Of a DNA stretch of 64,000 nucleotides, positions 1 through 7,076 are shown piece by piece; the stretch's first letter is position 1, and each line of letters starts with the position of its first letter. This DNA comes from Prauserella endophytica. Lineage in GTDB: Bacteria > Actinomycetota > Actinomycetes > Mycobacteriales > Pseudonocardiaceae. Below the pieces are notes generated by a model. The model searched no databases. It saw nothing but the letters and a program-made list of their open reading frames with translations, and was not told where the DNA came from. Location: the NCBI RefSeq assembly GCF_005146945.1, contig NZ_SWMS01000001.1:1-64000 (forward strand), read 5' to 3'. Made by a program: the position numbers and the translations under genes.

Positions 1-31
1 CCTGCACAGATCAACCCTGGGCGGCACTATG

Positions 32-47
32 TGACACTCGTTGACAC
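32..47. repeat. Short direct repeats TGACAC beside truncated tRNA
   Basis: Two TGACAC hexamers start at 32 and 42, exactly 10 bp apart, just outside the point where the tRNA-Lys sequence stops matching a tRNA. Short direct repeats one helical turn apart next to a tRNA att core resemble integrase arm-type sites. That role is inference; no integrase gene is in the window. Confidence 0.3.
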
Positions 48-56
48 CGCAAACCC

Positions 57-99
57 GGGGATTAAAAGTCTCCTGCTCTGCCAATTGAGCTAGCGGCCC
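57..99 (-). pseudogene. Truncated tRNA-Lys (UUU), 5' half only
   Basis: Read on the minus strand from 99, the sequence gives a 7-nt acceptor strand GGGCCGC, a D arm (GCTC, loop, GAGC), and an anticodon stem with loop CTTTTAA, so the anticodon is UUU (Lys). After the anticodon loop the 3' stem is imperfect (TCCCC against GGAGA, one mismatch). No T-arm or 3' acceptor strand follows: no GGTTCGA and no GCGGCCC. It cannot fold as a functional tRNA. A break at the anticodon loop is what tRNA-targeting integrases leave behind, so this may be a displaced 5' half at an element boundary. The flanking DNA from 56 down to 1 would then belong to the element. Confidence 0.65.
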
Positions 100-344
100 G
101 CGCCACGCAGTGTATCCGGCGCCTCGGGGGGCGGTTCAGCGGCGGTCTTCCAGCTGATCCGTGATGTGCGAACCCAGCACGTCGGCGATGCTGCTCTCGC
201 CCCGGCTCCCCGCCTCGGTGATCACGTTCGCGCGCCCGCGACCATGGTGACCGGAGGGTACCGGATCTACCGCGCTCGAAAAGGGCGCCGAACTGCCATA
301 TAAGTCCACAGTGGACTATCTGATTCGGAGGCGGCGGCGATACG
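100..344. other. Non-coding or decayed stretch
   Basis: I see no supportable gene here. A minus-strand frame ending near 139 gives about 28 protein-like residues but lacks a convincing start and is closed upstream by a stop. This may be decayed coding sequence beside the truncated tRNA. Confidence 0.4.
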
Positions 345-464
345 TCACCGGTCGTCCGTGACCACCACGTGCGAGTCGCGCTTGTCGACCTCCCAGTGGT
401 AGTACCCCACCAGCATTCCGCGCCGCACCGCGTGCACCGTTCCCTGGGCAGTAATTGCGCCCAT
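345..464 (-). CDS. Small hypothetical protein, 39 aa
   Basis: An ATG frame of 39 codons plus TGA. The product starts MGAITAQGTVHAVRRG and ends with the charged tail YYHWEVDKRDSHVVVTDDR. Codon use is protein-like, with the mixed residue composition of a real gene rather than the Arg/Ala/Pro-rich look of shadow frames in this DNA. No strong ribosome binding site precedes it. I recognise no family. It could be a remnant C-terminus of a gene lost at the suspected element boundary. Confidence 0.3.
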   Translation of the reverse strand: MGAITAQGTVHAVRRGMLVGYYHWEVDKRDSHVVVTDDR

Positions 465-547
465 TGAACCCGGCACCGAAAACTCAGGCACCTCAAGGGA
501 AACAATTCAACGACCGCGTGCGCCAATTCCCTTTCTCGCGCACATGC

Positions 548-586
548 GGCGGCCGCCGCGAGCCGTCAGGGCTCACGGCGGCCGCC
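548..586 (-). terminator. Strong GC hairpin downstream of Cys-rich peptide
   Basis: Arms GGCGGCCGCCGCGAGCC (548-564) and GGCTCACGGCGGCCGCC (570-586) enclose a 5-nt loop. The single mismatch is a G-U wobble when the minus strand is transcribed but a C-A mismatch on the plus strand, so the structure fits a minus-strand transcript. It begins 9 nt after the stop codon of the 595-660 gene. No U-tract follows, which is usual in actinobacteria. Confidence 0.7.
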
Positions 587-594
587 CGCCCGGT

Positions 595-660
595 TCAGCA
601 CTTGCCGCAGCAGCCACACCCCGGTCCGGCGCAGGAACCACAGCAGTTGCATCCACCCAT
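595..660 (-). CDS. Tiny cysteine-rich peptide, 21 aa, metallothionein-like
   Basis: The ATG frame encodes 21 residues, eight of them Cys (positions 4, 6, 7, 10, 15, 17, 18, 21), with Gly as the main filler and one Lys. The N-terminus is MGGCNCCGSC and the C-terminus GCGCCGKC. Cys pairs are spaced CxCC, CxCC and CxxC, the thiolate pattern of metallothioneins or metal-cluster peptides. An AAGGGTGG ribosome binding site lies about 7 nt upstream. A hairpin terminator follows within 10 nt, so the unit looks like a complete monocistronic gene. Known mycobacterial metallothionein MymT is about twice this length, so I assign no family. Metal binding (Cu, Zn or Fe) is inferred from composition alone. 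A redox buffer or a modified-peptide precursor are alternatives. Confidence 0.6.
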   Translation of the reverse strand: MGGCNCCGSCAGPGCGCCGKC

Positions 661-998
661 GACGACACCACCCTTGCTCAGAGGTCGAACGTCCGTTTCA
701 CCAGCCACGCTAAGTGCTGACCGATGGCGACAAAACCACTGGCCGAGTGACATATGCCGATCTCGCTATGTAACGAAATAGCTTCGCGCCCGCTCCGGTC
801 GTGCTCAGCGAGATCGGCGCCACGGCCGCCTCGGACGGCTCCCGGCTGTGGCTACCCCGCCTCCGACGAGCCCACCGCCGCGGTACACGTGCTGGAGCTG
901 GGCGACTGGCGGGCGGCTCTCAGCGACCGGCACGGTGACGGTGCGGGACAGCCCAGTCACGTGACAGATGCCAGTGCCCGCCCGCGGTTCCTAACGTC
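661..998. other. Intergenic region without a supported gene
   Basis: This 338-bp stretch separates the Cys-rich peptide (minus) from the FMN reductase (plus) and must hold both promoters. I cannot assign hexamers confidently. A plus frame contains a short protein-like run (AAVHVLELGDWRAALSD, near 870-925) that could be a decayed gene, but no intact reading frame supports it. Confidence 0.4.
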
Positions 999-1571
999 AT
1001 GGCCATGTCCAACAACTCGCTGAAGCTCGCAGTCATCATCGGCAGCACCCGCTCCGGGCGGTTCGGCCCCGTTCCCGCGTCCTGGTTCGCGGAACAGGCC
1101 CGCGCGCACGAGGCGATGGACGTCGACGTGATCGACCTCGCCGAGCTGACCTTGCACAACTCGCTGGATAGCTCCGCCGACGCGGGCAGCCTCGCGCAGC
1201 GGCTGGCGTCGGCGGACGCGTTCGTCGTGGTGACCCCCGAGTACAACCACAGCTACCCGGCCTCGCTGAAGACCGCGATCGACCACTACGCCAAGGAATG
1301 GCAGGCGAAACCGGTCGGCTTCGTGTCCTACGGCGGGATGGGCGGCGGCCTGCGAGCGGTGGAGCACCTGCGCACCGTGTTCGCCGAGCTGCACGCGGCC
1401 ACCGTGCGCGACACGATCAGCTTCCACAACTTCTGGGAGCGCTTCACCGAGGACGGCGCCCCGCACGACGCCGACTCCGCCAACGCCGCCGCGAGGGGCA
1501 TGCTCAACCAGCTCGCGTGGTGGGGCTCCGCGTTGAAGCAGGCCCGCGCGACGCGCCCGTATGCCGCCTGA
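999..1571 (+). CDS. NADPH-dependent FMN reductase family protein
   Basis: The 190-aa flavodoxin-fold oxidoreductase transfers electrons from NAD(P)H to bound FMN and on to quinone, chromate or azo acceptors, in the cytoplasm. The phosphate-binding loop GSTRSGR is at residues 15-21 after a beta strand (AVII). The flavin-contacting PEYNHSYP segment is at 80-87. Length is typical for the family. A start at the internal ATG (1005) is also possible. The next gene encodes a LAL regulator on the same strand, so it may control or be co-expressed with this enzyme, but a long hairpin separates them. The physiological acceptor cannot be read from sequence. Confidence 0.85.
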   Translation: MAMSNNSLKLAVIIGSTRSGRFGPVPASWFAEQARAHEAMDVDVIDLAELTLHNSLDSSADAGSLAQRLASADAFVVVTPEYNHSYPASLKTAIDHYAKEWQAKPVGFVSYGGMGGGLRAVEHLRTVFAELHAATVRDTISFHNFWERFTEDGAPHDADSANAAARGMLNQLAWWGSALKQARATRPYAA

Positions 1572-1574
1572 CCA

Positions 1575-1630
1575 GCGCCCCAGCGTGCATGCTTGACCTC
1601 GACCAAAGTCGAGCTTGCACTCTGGGGCGC
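1575..1630 (+). promoter_or_regulatory. Long imperfect hairpin ending at LuxR start codon
   Basis: GCGCCCCAG (1575-1583) pairs with CTGGGGCGC (1622-1630). Inner segments GTGCA/TGCA and TCGAC/GTCGA continue the stem around a CAAA loop. It starts 4 nt after the reductase stop, and its right arm abuts the ATG at 1631, so the GGGG ribosome binding site is inside the stem. It may end the upstream transcript, sequester the start site, or act as a regulator-binding site. The core TTGACCTCGAC-CAAA-GTCGAG also resembles MerR-type operators. Confidence 0.5.
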
Positions 1631-4336
1631 ATGACGTTGACGGCGACCTCCGCACTGTTCGGCCGCACCGGGGAAACGACCCTGCTCGGCAGGCACCTCG
1701 ACGACGCCCGCGCCGGGCGCAGCACGGCGCTCGTCGTTCGCGGTGAGACAGGCATCGGGAAGTCGGCGCTGCTCGGCCAGGCCGCGAATGCCGCGACCGA
1801 CTTCCTGGTGCTGCGCGGTGCGGGCATCGAGACCGAGGCGAAGCTGCCCTTCGCGGGTCTGCATCTGCTCCTTCGTCCCGTGCTCGCCGAGATCGACGCG
1901 CTGCCCGAACCACACGCGCGGGCCCTCGGCTGCGCGCTCGGCACGGGCTCCGGAGAGGCGGCCGACCGGTTCACGATCGGGCTCGCCGTGCTGGGGCTGC
2001 TCACGCGGCTGGCGAGGACGCGGCCGGTCCTGTGCGTGGTCGACGACGCGCACTGGCTCGACGAGGCGTCCACCGACGCGTTGTTGTTCGCCGCGCGGAG
2101 GCTCGGCACCGAGGGCGTGATGCTACTGTTCGCGGCCCGCGACCTGTACGCGCCGCCGTTCCCGGCACCGGGTGTCGCCGAGCTGCGGCTCGGCGGTCTC
2201 TCCCCGGAGGCGGCCGACGAGCTGCTCACCGAGCGGGCGGGCGACCTGCCCCGGCACGTCCGCGACCGGATCGCCGAGGAGGCGTGCGGCAACCCGCTCG
2301 CGCTGCTGGAGCTCGCGGCGGCCCAGCGCGATGGCCGCGCCACGGAGTCGCCGTACGACGTGGCGAAACTGCCCACCCACAGCAAGATCCAGCACACGTT
2401 CGCGGACCGGATCGCGGCACTGCCGGAGAGCACGAGGACGCTACTCCTCGTCGCCGCCGCCGACGGCACCTGCGACACGGGAACCGTCCTCGCCGCGGCG
2501 GGCCTGCTCGGCGCGTCTGCCGAGGACCTGCACGTCGCCGAGGACGCCGAGCTGCTCATGTTCACCGACAACTGCATCGGCTTCCGGCACCCGCTCGCGC
2601 GCACGGCGGCGTACCGGACCGCGAGCATGTGGCGGCGGATCGCGGCGCACCAGGCGCTCGCGCAGGTGCTCGAGGACCACGGCGACGCCGACCGGCGCGC
2701 GTGGCACTTGGCGGCGGCGAGCACCGGGCCCGACGAGTCGGTGGCGAGCGCACTGGAGAGCAGCGCCGAGCACGCCCGCGCCCGAGGCGGGTACAGCGCG
2801 GTCGCGGCGGCGTACGAGCGGGCCGCCGACCTCAGTCCGGACCGTCGGGAACGCGGCAGGCGCCTCACTGAGGCCGCCCGCGCGGCGGCCGACGCCGGCC
2901 AGCTCGACCGCGCGTGCTCGCTGGTCCGGCAGGCGGCGGCCCAGCTCACCGACCCCGTGGAGAGCGCATGGCCTGCGCTGATCCACGCGACGCTCGCCGA
3001 GGACTTCGCCCGCCCAGCCGAGGCCCAGCAGATCCTGGTGGACACGGCAACGTCCGTGGCGGAGCGGGAGCCCGAGATGGCGGGCAAGCTGCTGTTCTGG
3101 GCCGCGGCCTCGGCGCTCGCGGCGGGTGAAGCCGGTGCGGCCGCCAGGGCCGCGGAGACGGCGGAAGCCCTCCAGCTGCCCGAGTCCCGCGGTGCCCGCG
3201 CTCTCGCCACCGCCGCGAACGGAGCCGTACCCGACGCCATCCGGGCACTGCGCGAAGTGCTCGATGACGCGGAGCTGCCGCTCGCCTGCACCGACCAGCC
3301 GCTGGCGCTGCGCGGGCGCACCGCTGTCGCGGGCTGGCACCTCCTGCTCGGCGATCACACGAAGGCGCACGAACTGGCGCTGAGCGTCACCCGGGACAGC
3401 AGGGGGGAGGCCGCGGCCGGGGTGCTGCCGCGGGCACTCGCCGTCGTGGCGCGAACGGAGCTGCACCTCGGCGACCACGGTGCCGCGCTCGCGAGCGCCA
3501 CCGAGGGCAGGCGGCTCGCGACCGACATCGGGCAGCACCAGAGCGCCGCGGAACTGGCGGGGGTGCTGGCCACGCTGGCCGCCATCGAGGGCGACGAGCC
3601 CAGGACCACCGCGCTCGCCGGTGAGGCACCGCCGGTCCAGGCCGCCGTCGCGCTGAGCCTGCTCGACCTGGGACTCGGCAGGCCCGACGCCGCACTCGAC
3701 CGGCTCGCCGCGCTGCTGCCCGGCCCCGAACGGCTGGAGACCGTGGAGGCCGTGCCCACGATGGTCGAGGCAGCCGTCAGGGCGGGCAGGGCCGACCAGG
3801 TCGGCGACGCCGTCGTGGCGTTCACCACCTGGGCCGAGCGGAATGGGCAGCCGTGGGCCCTGGCCGTCGCGCTGCGCTGCCGAGCGCTGCTGGGCGAGCC
3901 ACGGCTCTTCGCGCGCGCCGTCGAGCTGCACCACGCCGAGCCGGGCAGGCCGTTCGAGCGGGCTCGCACTGAGCTGCTCCACGGCGAGTGGCTGCGCCGG
4001 GAGCGGCATCCCGGCCAGGCGAGGACACTGCTGCGGTCGGCGCTGACGATCTTCGAGCGGCTGGGCGCGCGGCCGTGGGCCGAGCGCGCGCGCACCGAGC
4101 TGCGCGCCACCGGCGAGAGCCTCGGCGCCAAGGCGCACGCGCCCGAGCTGGCCGAACGCCTGACCCCGCAGGAGCTGCGCATCGTCCGGCTGGCCGCCAC
4201 GGGACTGAGCAACCGTGATATCGGCGCCCAGCTGTACCTCAGCCCGAGGACCGTCGGCTACCACCTCTACAAGGCGTACCCGAAGCTCGGCGTCGCCTCG
4301 CGGGTCGAGCTGGCCAAACTCGGCCTGACGAGCTGA
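1631..4336 (+). CDS. LuxR-family LAL-type transcriptional regulator
   Basis: The 901-aa large ATP-binding regulator of the LuxR family has an N-terminal AAA/NB-ARC-like ATPase with Walker A GETGIGKS (38-45) and Walker B VVDDAHWLDE (136-145). A long helical TPR-like middle follows. A C-terminal LuxR-type HTH begins at LTPQELRIVRLAATG, with recognition helix around SPRTVGYHLYK. Such proteins activate catabolic or secondary-metabolite operons after binding ATP and an inducer. The ATG at 1631 was chosen because it is directly followed by the FGRTGE start typical of LAL proteins. Upstream in-frame sequence is antisense-like. Its target is unknown; the adjacent FMN reductase is the nearest candidate. 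Confidence 0.88.
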   Translation: MTLTATSALFGRTGETTLLGRHLDDARAGRSTALVVRGETGIGKSALLGQAANAATDFLVLRGAGIETEAKLPFAGLHLLLRPVLAEIDALPEPHARALGCALGTGSGEAADRFTIGLAVLGLLTRLARTRPVLCVVDDAHWLDEASTDALLFAARRLGTEGVMLLFAARDLYAPPFPAPGVAELRLGGLSPEAADELLTERAGDLPRHVRDRIAEEACGNPLALLELAAAQRDGRATESPYDVAKLPTHSKIQHTFADRIAALPESTRTLLLVAAADGTCDTGTVLAAAGLLGASAEDLHVAEDAELLMFTDNCIGFRHPLARTAAYRTASMWRRIAAHQALAQVLEDHGDADRRAWHLAAASTGPDESVASALESSAEHARARGGYSAVAAAYERAADLSPDRRERGRRLTEAARAAADAGQLDRACSLVRQAAAQLTDPVESAWPALIHATLAEDFARPAEAQQILVDTATSVAEREPEMAGKLLFWAAASALAAGEAGAAARAAETAEALQLPESRGARALATAANGAVPDAIRALREVLDDAELPLACTDQPLALRGRTAVAGWHLLLGDHTKAHELALSVTRDSRGEAAAGVLPRALAVVARTELHLGDHGAALASATEGRRLATDIGQHQSAAELAGVLATLAAIEGDEPRTTALAGEAPPVQAAVALSLLDLGLGRPDAALDRLAALLPGPERLETVEAVPTMVEAAVRAGRADQVGDAVVAFTTWAERNGQPWALAVALRCRALLGEPRLFARAVELHHAEPGRPFERARTELLHGEWLRRERHPGQARTLLRSALTIFERLGARPWAERARTELRATGESLGAKAHAPELAERLTPQELRIVRLAATGLSNRDIGAQLYLSPRTVGYHLYKAYPKLGVASRVELAKLGLTS

Positions 4337-4365
4337 CGCCGCGCACGGCGTGCCAAACTGCGCAC

Positions 4366-5386
4366 GTGGAGTACCAACTCACGGCCGAGCTCACCTCTCC
4401 GGCAGGCGCCCCTGACCTGGACCCGCTCCAGCAGATCGGTGTCGTCGCGCTGCTGGACACGAGGTTGAGCCGCCTCGCGAGCATCGAAGGCCCCGACGGG
4501 GTGGAGATCAGCCCCGTCGAGCATTCCGTGCACGCCCACCTGGGCGGCGCCAACGTGAGCTGGCTGCTCGACGCGCCCGCGCTGGTGTTCGCCGAGGACG
4601 CGACCAGGGCCGTGCTCGAGCAGCTGCTGGAGGAGACCGAGCTGCTCGACGGCTGGCAGGTCAAACACTGCGCGGTGACCGCCACCGACGACCAGCTCGA
4701 GAGCGCGCTGGCCGCCGAGGAGGAGCCCGAGGACGAGGCCGGGCCCGAGCCGCTCACCGAGTACGAGCTGGCCGAGCGAAGGGAGCGGCTGCTCGAGGCC
4801 GCCGCCTACGTGCGCGCCTTCGGGCCCGAGGCGTTCGGGCACACCGACGGTGGTGACGTCACCGAAGAGGAGGGCGCGCTACGTCGCCGGTGCGATCGCG
4901 CACGGCGTCGAGATGCTGATCGACGAGCTGTTCGGCGACATCCAGCTGCTAGAGGACGAGGACACGACAGCGGACGAGGTCGACGTGCTGTGGGCGCTCG
5001 ACGAGCTGCCGCAGCAGTACGCCGACCGATACACCGCGCTGTTCGCCAAGCAGTTCCTCGTCGCCGCCGCGATACTGGGGCACCGCCTGACCCAGGCGGA
5101 GTGGACGGCGCCGCTGTCCATGGCCGAGGCGCTCGCGCTGCACATCGCCAAGTCGCGAGCCGAGCTGGAGCTCGACATGGCCGAGGTGATGGACGAGGAC
5201 CGGATCGCCGAGATTCTCGCGATCTTCGACGACAAGGCATTCGAGGACGGCGACCACGAGGCCCTCTACGACGGCACGGGCGCGACCGAGGCCGACCCGA
5301 TGGCGTGGTTCCGGCCCTACGCCCACCTCACCGACGCACAGGCGCTGCACCCGTACCTCGCGGACGAGGGTCCGTCAGCGAACTGA
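4366..5386 (+). pseudogene. Conserved hypothetical gene broken by a +1 frameshift
   Basis: The first frame, from GTG 4366, reads about 168 residues of acidic, well-formed protein (MEYQLTAELTSPAG ... AFGHTDGGDVTEEEG) and then turns into Arg-rich antisense-like sequence. From about 4880 the next frame continues with equally good protein (YVAGAIAHGVEMLIDELFG ... YLADEGPSAN) to a TGA at 5386. One extra base within 4871-4880, inside a GC run (AGGGCGCGCT), joins the two into one product of about 339 aa. A separate GTG start at 4850 could also express the second half alone. I recognise no family. The product is acidic and soluble with no motifs. The break may be a real mutation, programmed frameshifting or a sequencing error. 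Confidence 0.6.
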
Positions 5387-5399
5387 CGCCTGCAACGCT

Positions 5400-5448
5400 C
5401 CCCAAGGCCACCTTTGTTGCGCTCAACGCAACAAAGGTGGCCTTGGGG
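5400..5448. repeat. Palindromic repeat, form A, copy 1
   Basis: Perfect 22-bp arms (CCCCAAGGCCACC... / ...GGTGGCCTTGGGG) with a 5-nt loop. It lies 13 nt after the frameshifted gene, so it could also terminate transcription. It is nearly identical to the copy at 46774-46824. Confidence 0.9.
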
Positions 5449-5513
5449 GCGGCTTTCGCGGCGACGCCGAGCCGCCGTACCGAGAGATCACGCTCGCCGA
5501 CCAACCGCACCGA

Positions 5514-5578
5514 CCAACCGCAGTGAAGGCCACCATGCCTGCGTTGAACGCAGTGATGGTGGCCTTCACTGCGGTTGG
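5514..5578. repeat. Palindromic repeat, form B, copy 1
   Basis: A nested palindrome with outer 23-bp arms (CCAACCGCAGTGAAGG... and complement) and an inner stem CTGCG-TTGAA-CGCAG. It shares the GCAGTGAAGGCCACC end with nearly all the form B and C copies in the window. Confidence 0.9.
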
Positions 5579-5653
5579 GGTCCCGCGCTGGCCGACGAGG
5601 TGGTCGACTGGTATGCCGAGCGCAACCTCTTGAAAGGGATCGACTGAAAGTTT

Positions 5654-5680
5654 CTGCAAGTTCTTGCAAGAACCTGCAAC
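5654..5680. promoter_or_regulatory. LacI-family operator upstream of sugar operon
   Basis: Three CTGCAA/TTGCAA units sit exactly 10 bp apart (5654, 5664, 5674), and the centre GTTCTTGCAAGAAC (5660-5673) is a perfect 14-bp palindrome. CTTGCA-type repeats are the known operators of MalR/AglR-like LacI repressors in Streptomyces. The LacI gene at the end of this operon is the likely ligand. The site lies about 50 bp before the first gene, over the probable promoter. Confidence 0.65.
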
Positions 5681-5726
5681 TCCTCGCTAACGTTCCGGAC
5701 ATCCCCCGGTCTCAACGAGGAGAGCC

Positions 5727-7076
5727 ATGAACAGAGCACTCCGTCGCGCCTGGTCGACGCGGCAGAACAGACCTGTCCATCGCAGGTGCACGGCACTGGC
5801 CGCGGTCGCCGCCGTCTCGCTCACGCTCGCAGCGTGCGGCGGGGACGGTGGCGCCGACCAGGCCGACGCGGCCAGGCAGGCCGCGGAGAACCCGCAGTCC
5901 GTCACCGGCACCGTCACGTGGTGGGACACCTCCGACGCCACCAACGAGGCACCCGCGTTCAGGGAGCTGGTGGCGCGCTTCGAGCAGAAGTACCCGAACA
6001 TCGACGTCAACTACGTCAACGTGCCGTTCGACGGTGCCGACGACAAGTTCAAGACCGCCGCGCAGGCGGGTGACGGCGCACCCGACGTGATGCGCGCCGA
6101 CGTCGGCTGGACCCCCACCTTCGCCGCACTCGGCTACCTCCAGCCCCTCGACGGCACGCCCGCGCTGAAGGACTCCGACGACTACCTGCAGACGCCGATG
6201 CTGAGCAACACCTACGAGGGCAAGACCTACGGCGTCCCCGAGGTCACCGACACGCTCGGCCTGCTCTACAACAAGGAGCACTTCGCGAAGGCTGGCATCA
6301 CCGAACCGCCAAGGACGTGGGACGACCTGCGCACCGCCGCCCGCAAGCTGGAGCAGGCCATTCCCGGCACGACAGGGGTGTTCGTCAACGCCGACGCCTA
6401 CTTCCTGCTGCCGTTCATCTACGGCCAGGGCGGCGACGTCGTCGACATGGACAGCCAGCAGATCACCATCGACAGCCCCGAGGTGACGGCCGCGATCGAG
6501 ACCGTGCGGGACCTCACCGCCGAGGGCACCGGAGCCACCGACACGAGCGCCAACAAGTACACGAACATGCTGAACGGCTTCAAGGCCGGCACCACCAGCA
6601 TGATCATCAACGGCCCGTGGGCGGTTTCCGACGTGCTCACCGGCAAGGCGTTCGCCGACCCGGAGAACCTCGGCGTGGCAACGGTTCCCGCGGGACCGAA
6701 GGGCCAGGCGGGACCGGTCGGCGGGCACAACCTGGTGGTCTACGCTGGCTCGCCGAACCTCGCGGCGTCGTACCTCTTCGTCGAGTTCATCAACTCAGCC
6801 GAGAGCCAGGCGTACGCGGCAGCGGAGAACAACACGATGCCCACGCGCAGGTCCGTGTACGAGCGGCCGGAGATCGCGCAGAACACCGTGATCTCGGCGT
6901 TCCGGCAACCGCTCGAGGGCGCGGCTCCGCGCCCGCCCGCTCCCGGCGCCGGGGACCTCTACGACATCTTCACCCCGTTCTACGAACGGATCATCGGCGG
7001 CCAGGTGTCCATTGCGGACGGTCTGCGGCAGGCGCAGCAGAAGGCGAAGGGCGCCGTGCCGGGCTTCGAGTCATGA
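5727..7076 (+). CDS. Sugar ABC transporter substrate-binding lipoprotein
   Basis: The 449-aa extracellular solute-binding protein (MalE/family 1 type) captures an oligosaccharide at the outer membrane face for the two permeases that follow. The lipoprotein signal is a positively charged start, the hydrophobic stretch ALAAVAAVSLTLAAC, and lipobox Cys 37. GTVTWWDTSDATNE begins the mature fold. A GAGGAG ribosome binding site precedes ATG 5727. It is the first gene of a tight operon whose next ATG overlaps its stop by 4 nt. The downstream alpha-glucosidase suggests an alpha-linked gluco-oligosaccharide (maltose, trehalose or sucrose class). No ATPase gene is in the cassette, so a shared MsiK-like ATPase elsewhere is expected. 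Confidence 0.92.
   Translation: MNRALRRAWSTRQNRPVHRRCTALAAVAAVSLTLAACGGDGGADQADAARQAAENPQSVTGTVTWWDTSDATNEAPAFRELVARFEQKYPNIDVNYVNVPFDGADDKFKTAAQAGDGAPDVMRADVGWTPTFAALGYLQPLDGTPALKDSDDYLQTPMLSNTYEGKTYGVPEVTDTLGLLYNKEHFAKAGITEPPRTWDDLRTAARKLEQAIPGTTGVFVNADAYFLLPFIYGQGGDVVDMDSQQITIDSPEVTAAIETVRDLTAEGTGATDTSANKYTNMLNGFKAGTTSMIINGPWAVSDVLTGKAFADPENLGVATVPAGPKGQAGPVGGHNLVVYAGSPNLAASYLFVEFINSAESQAYAAAENNTMPTRRSVYERPEIAQNTVISAFRQPLEGAAPRPPAPGAGDLYDIFTPFYERIIGGQVSIADGLRQAQQKAKGAVPGFES

Noticed and set aside
57-99. Intact tRNA-Lys gene
   Set aside because: There is no T arm or 3' acceptor strand after the anticodon stem, so the sequence cannot form a cloverleaf.
754-1023. Reading frame upstream of the FMN reductase
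   Set aside because: Only a short stretch is protein-like, the rest is Pro/Arg-rich, and its 3' part overlaps the start of the real reductase gene in another frame.
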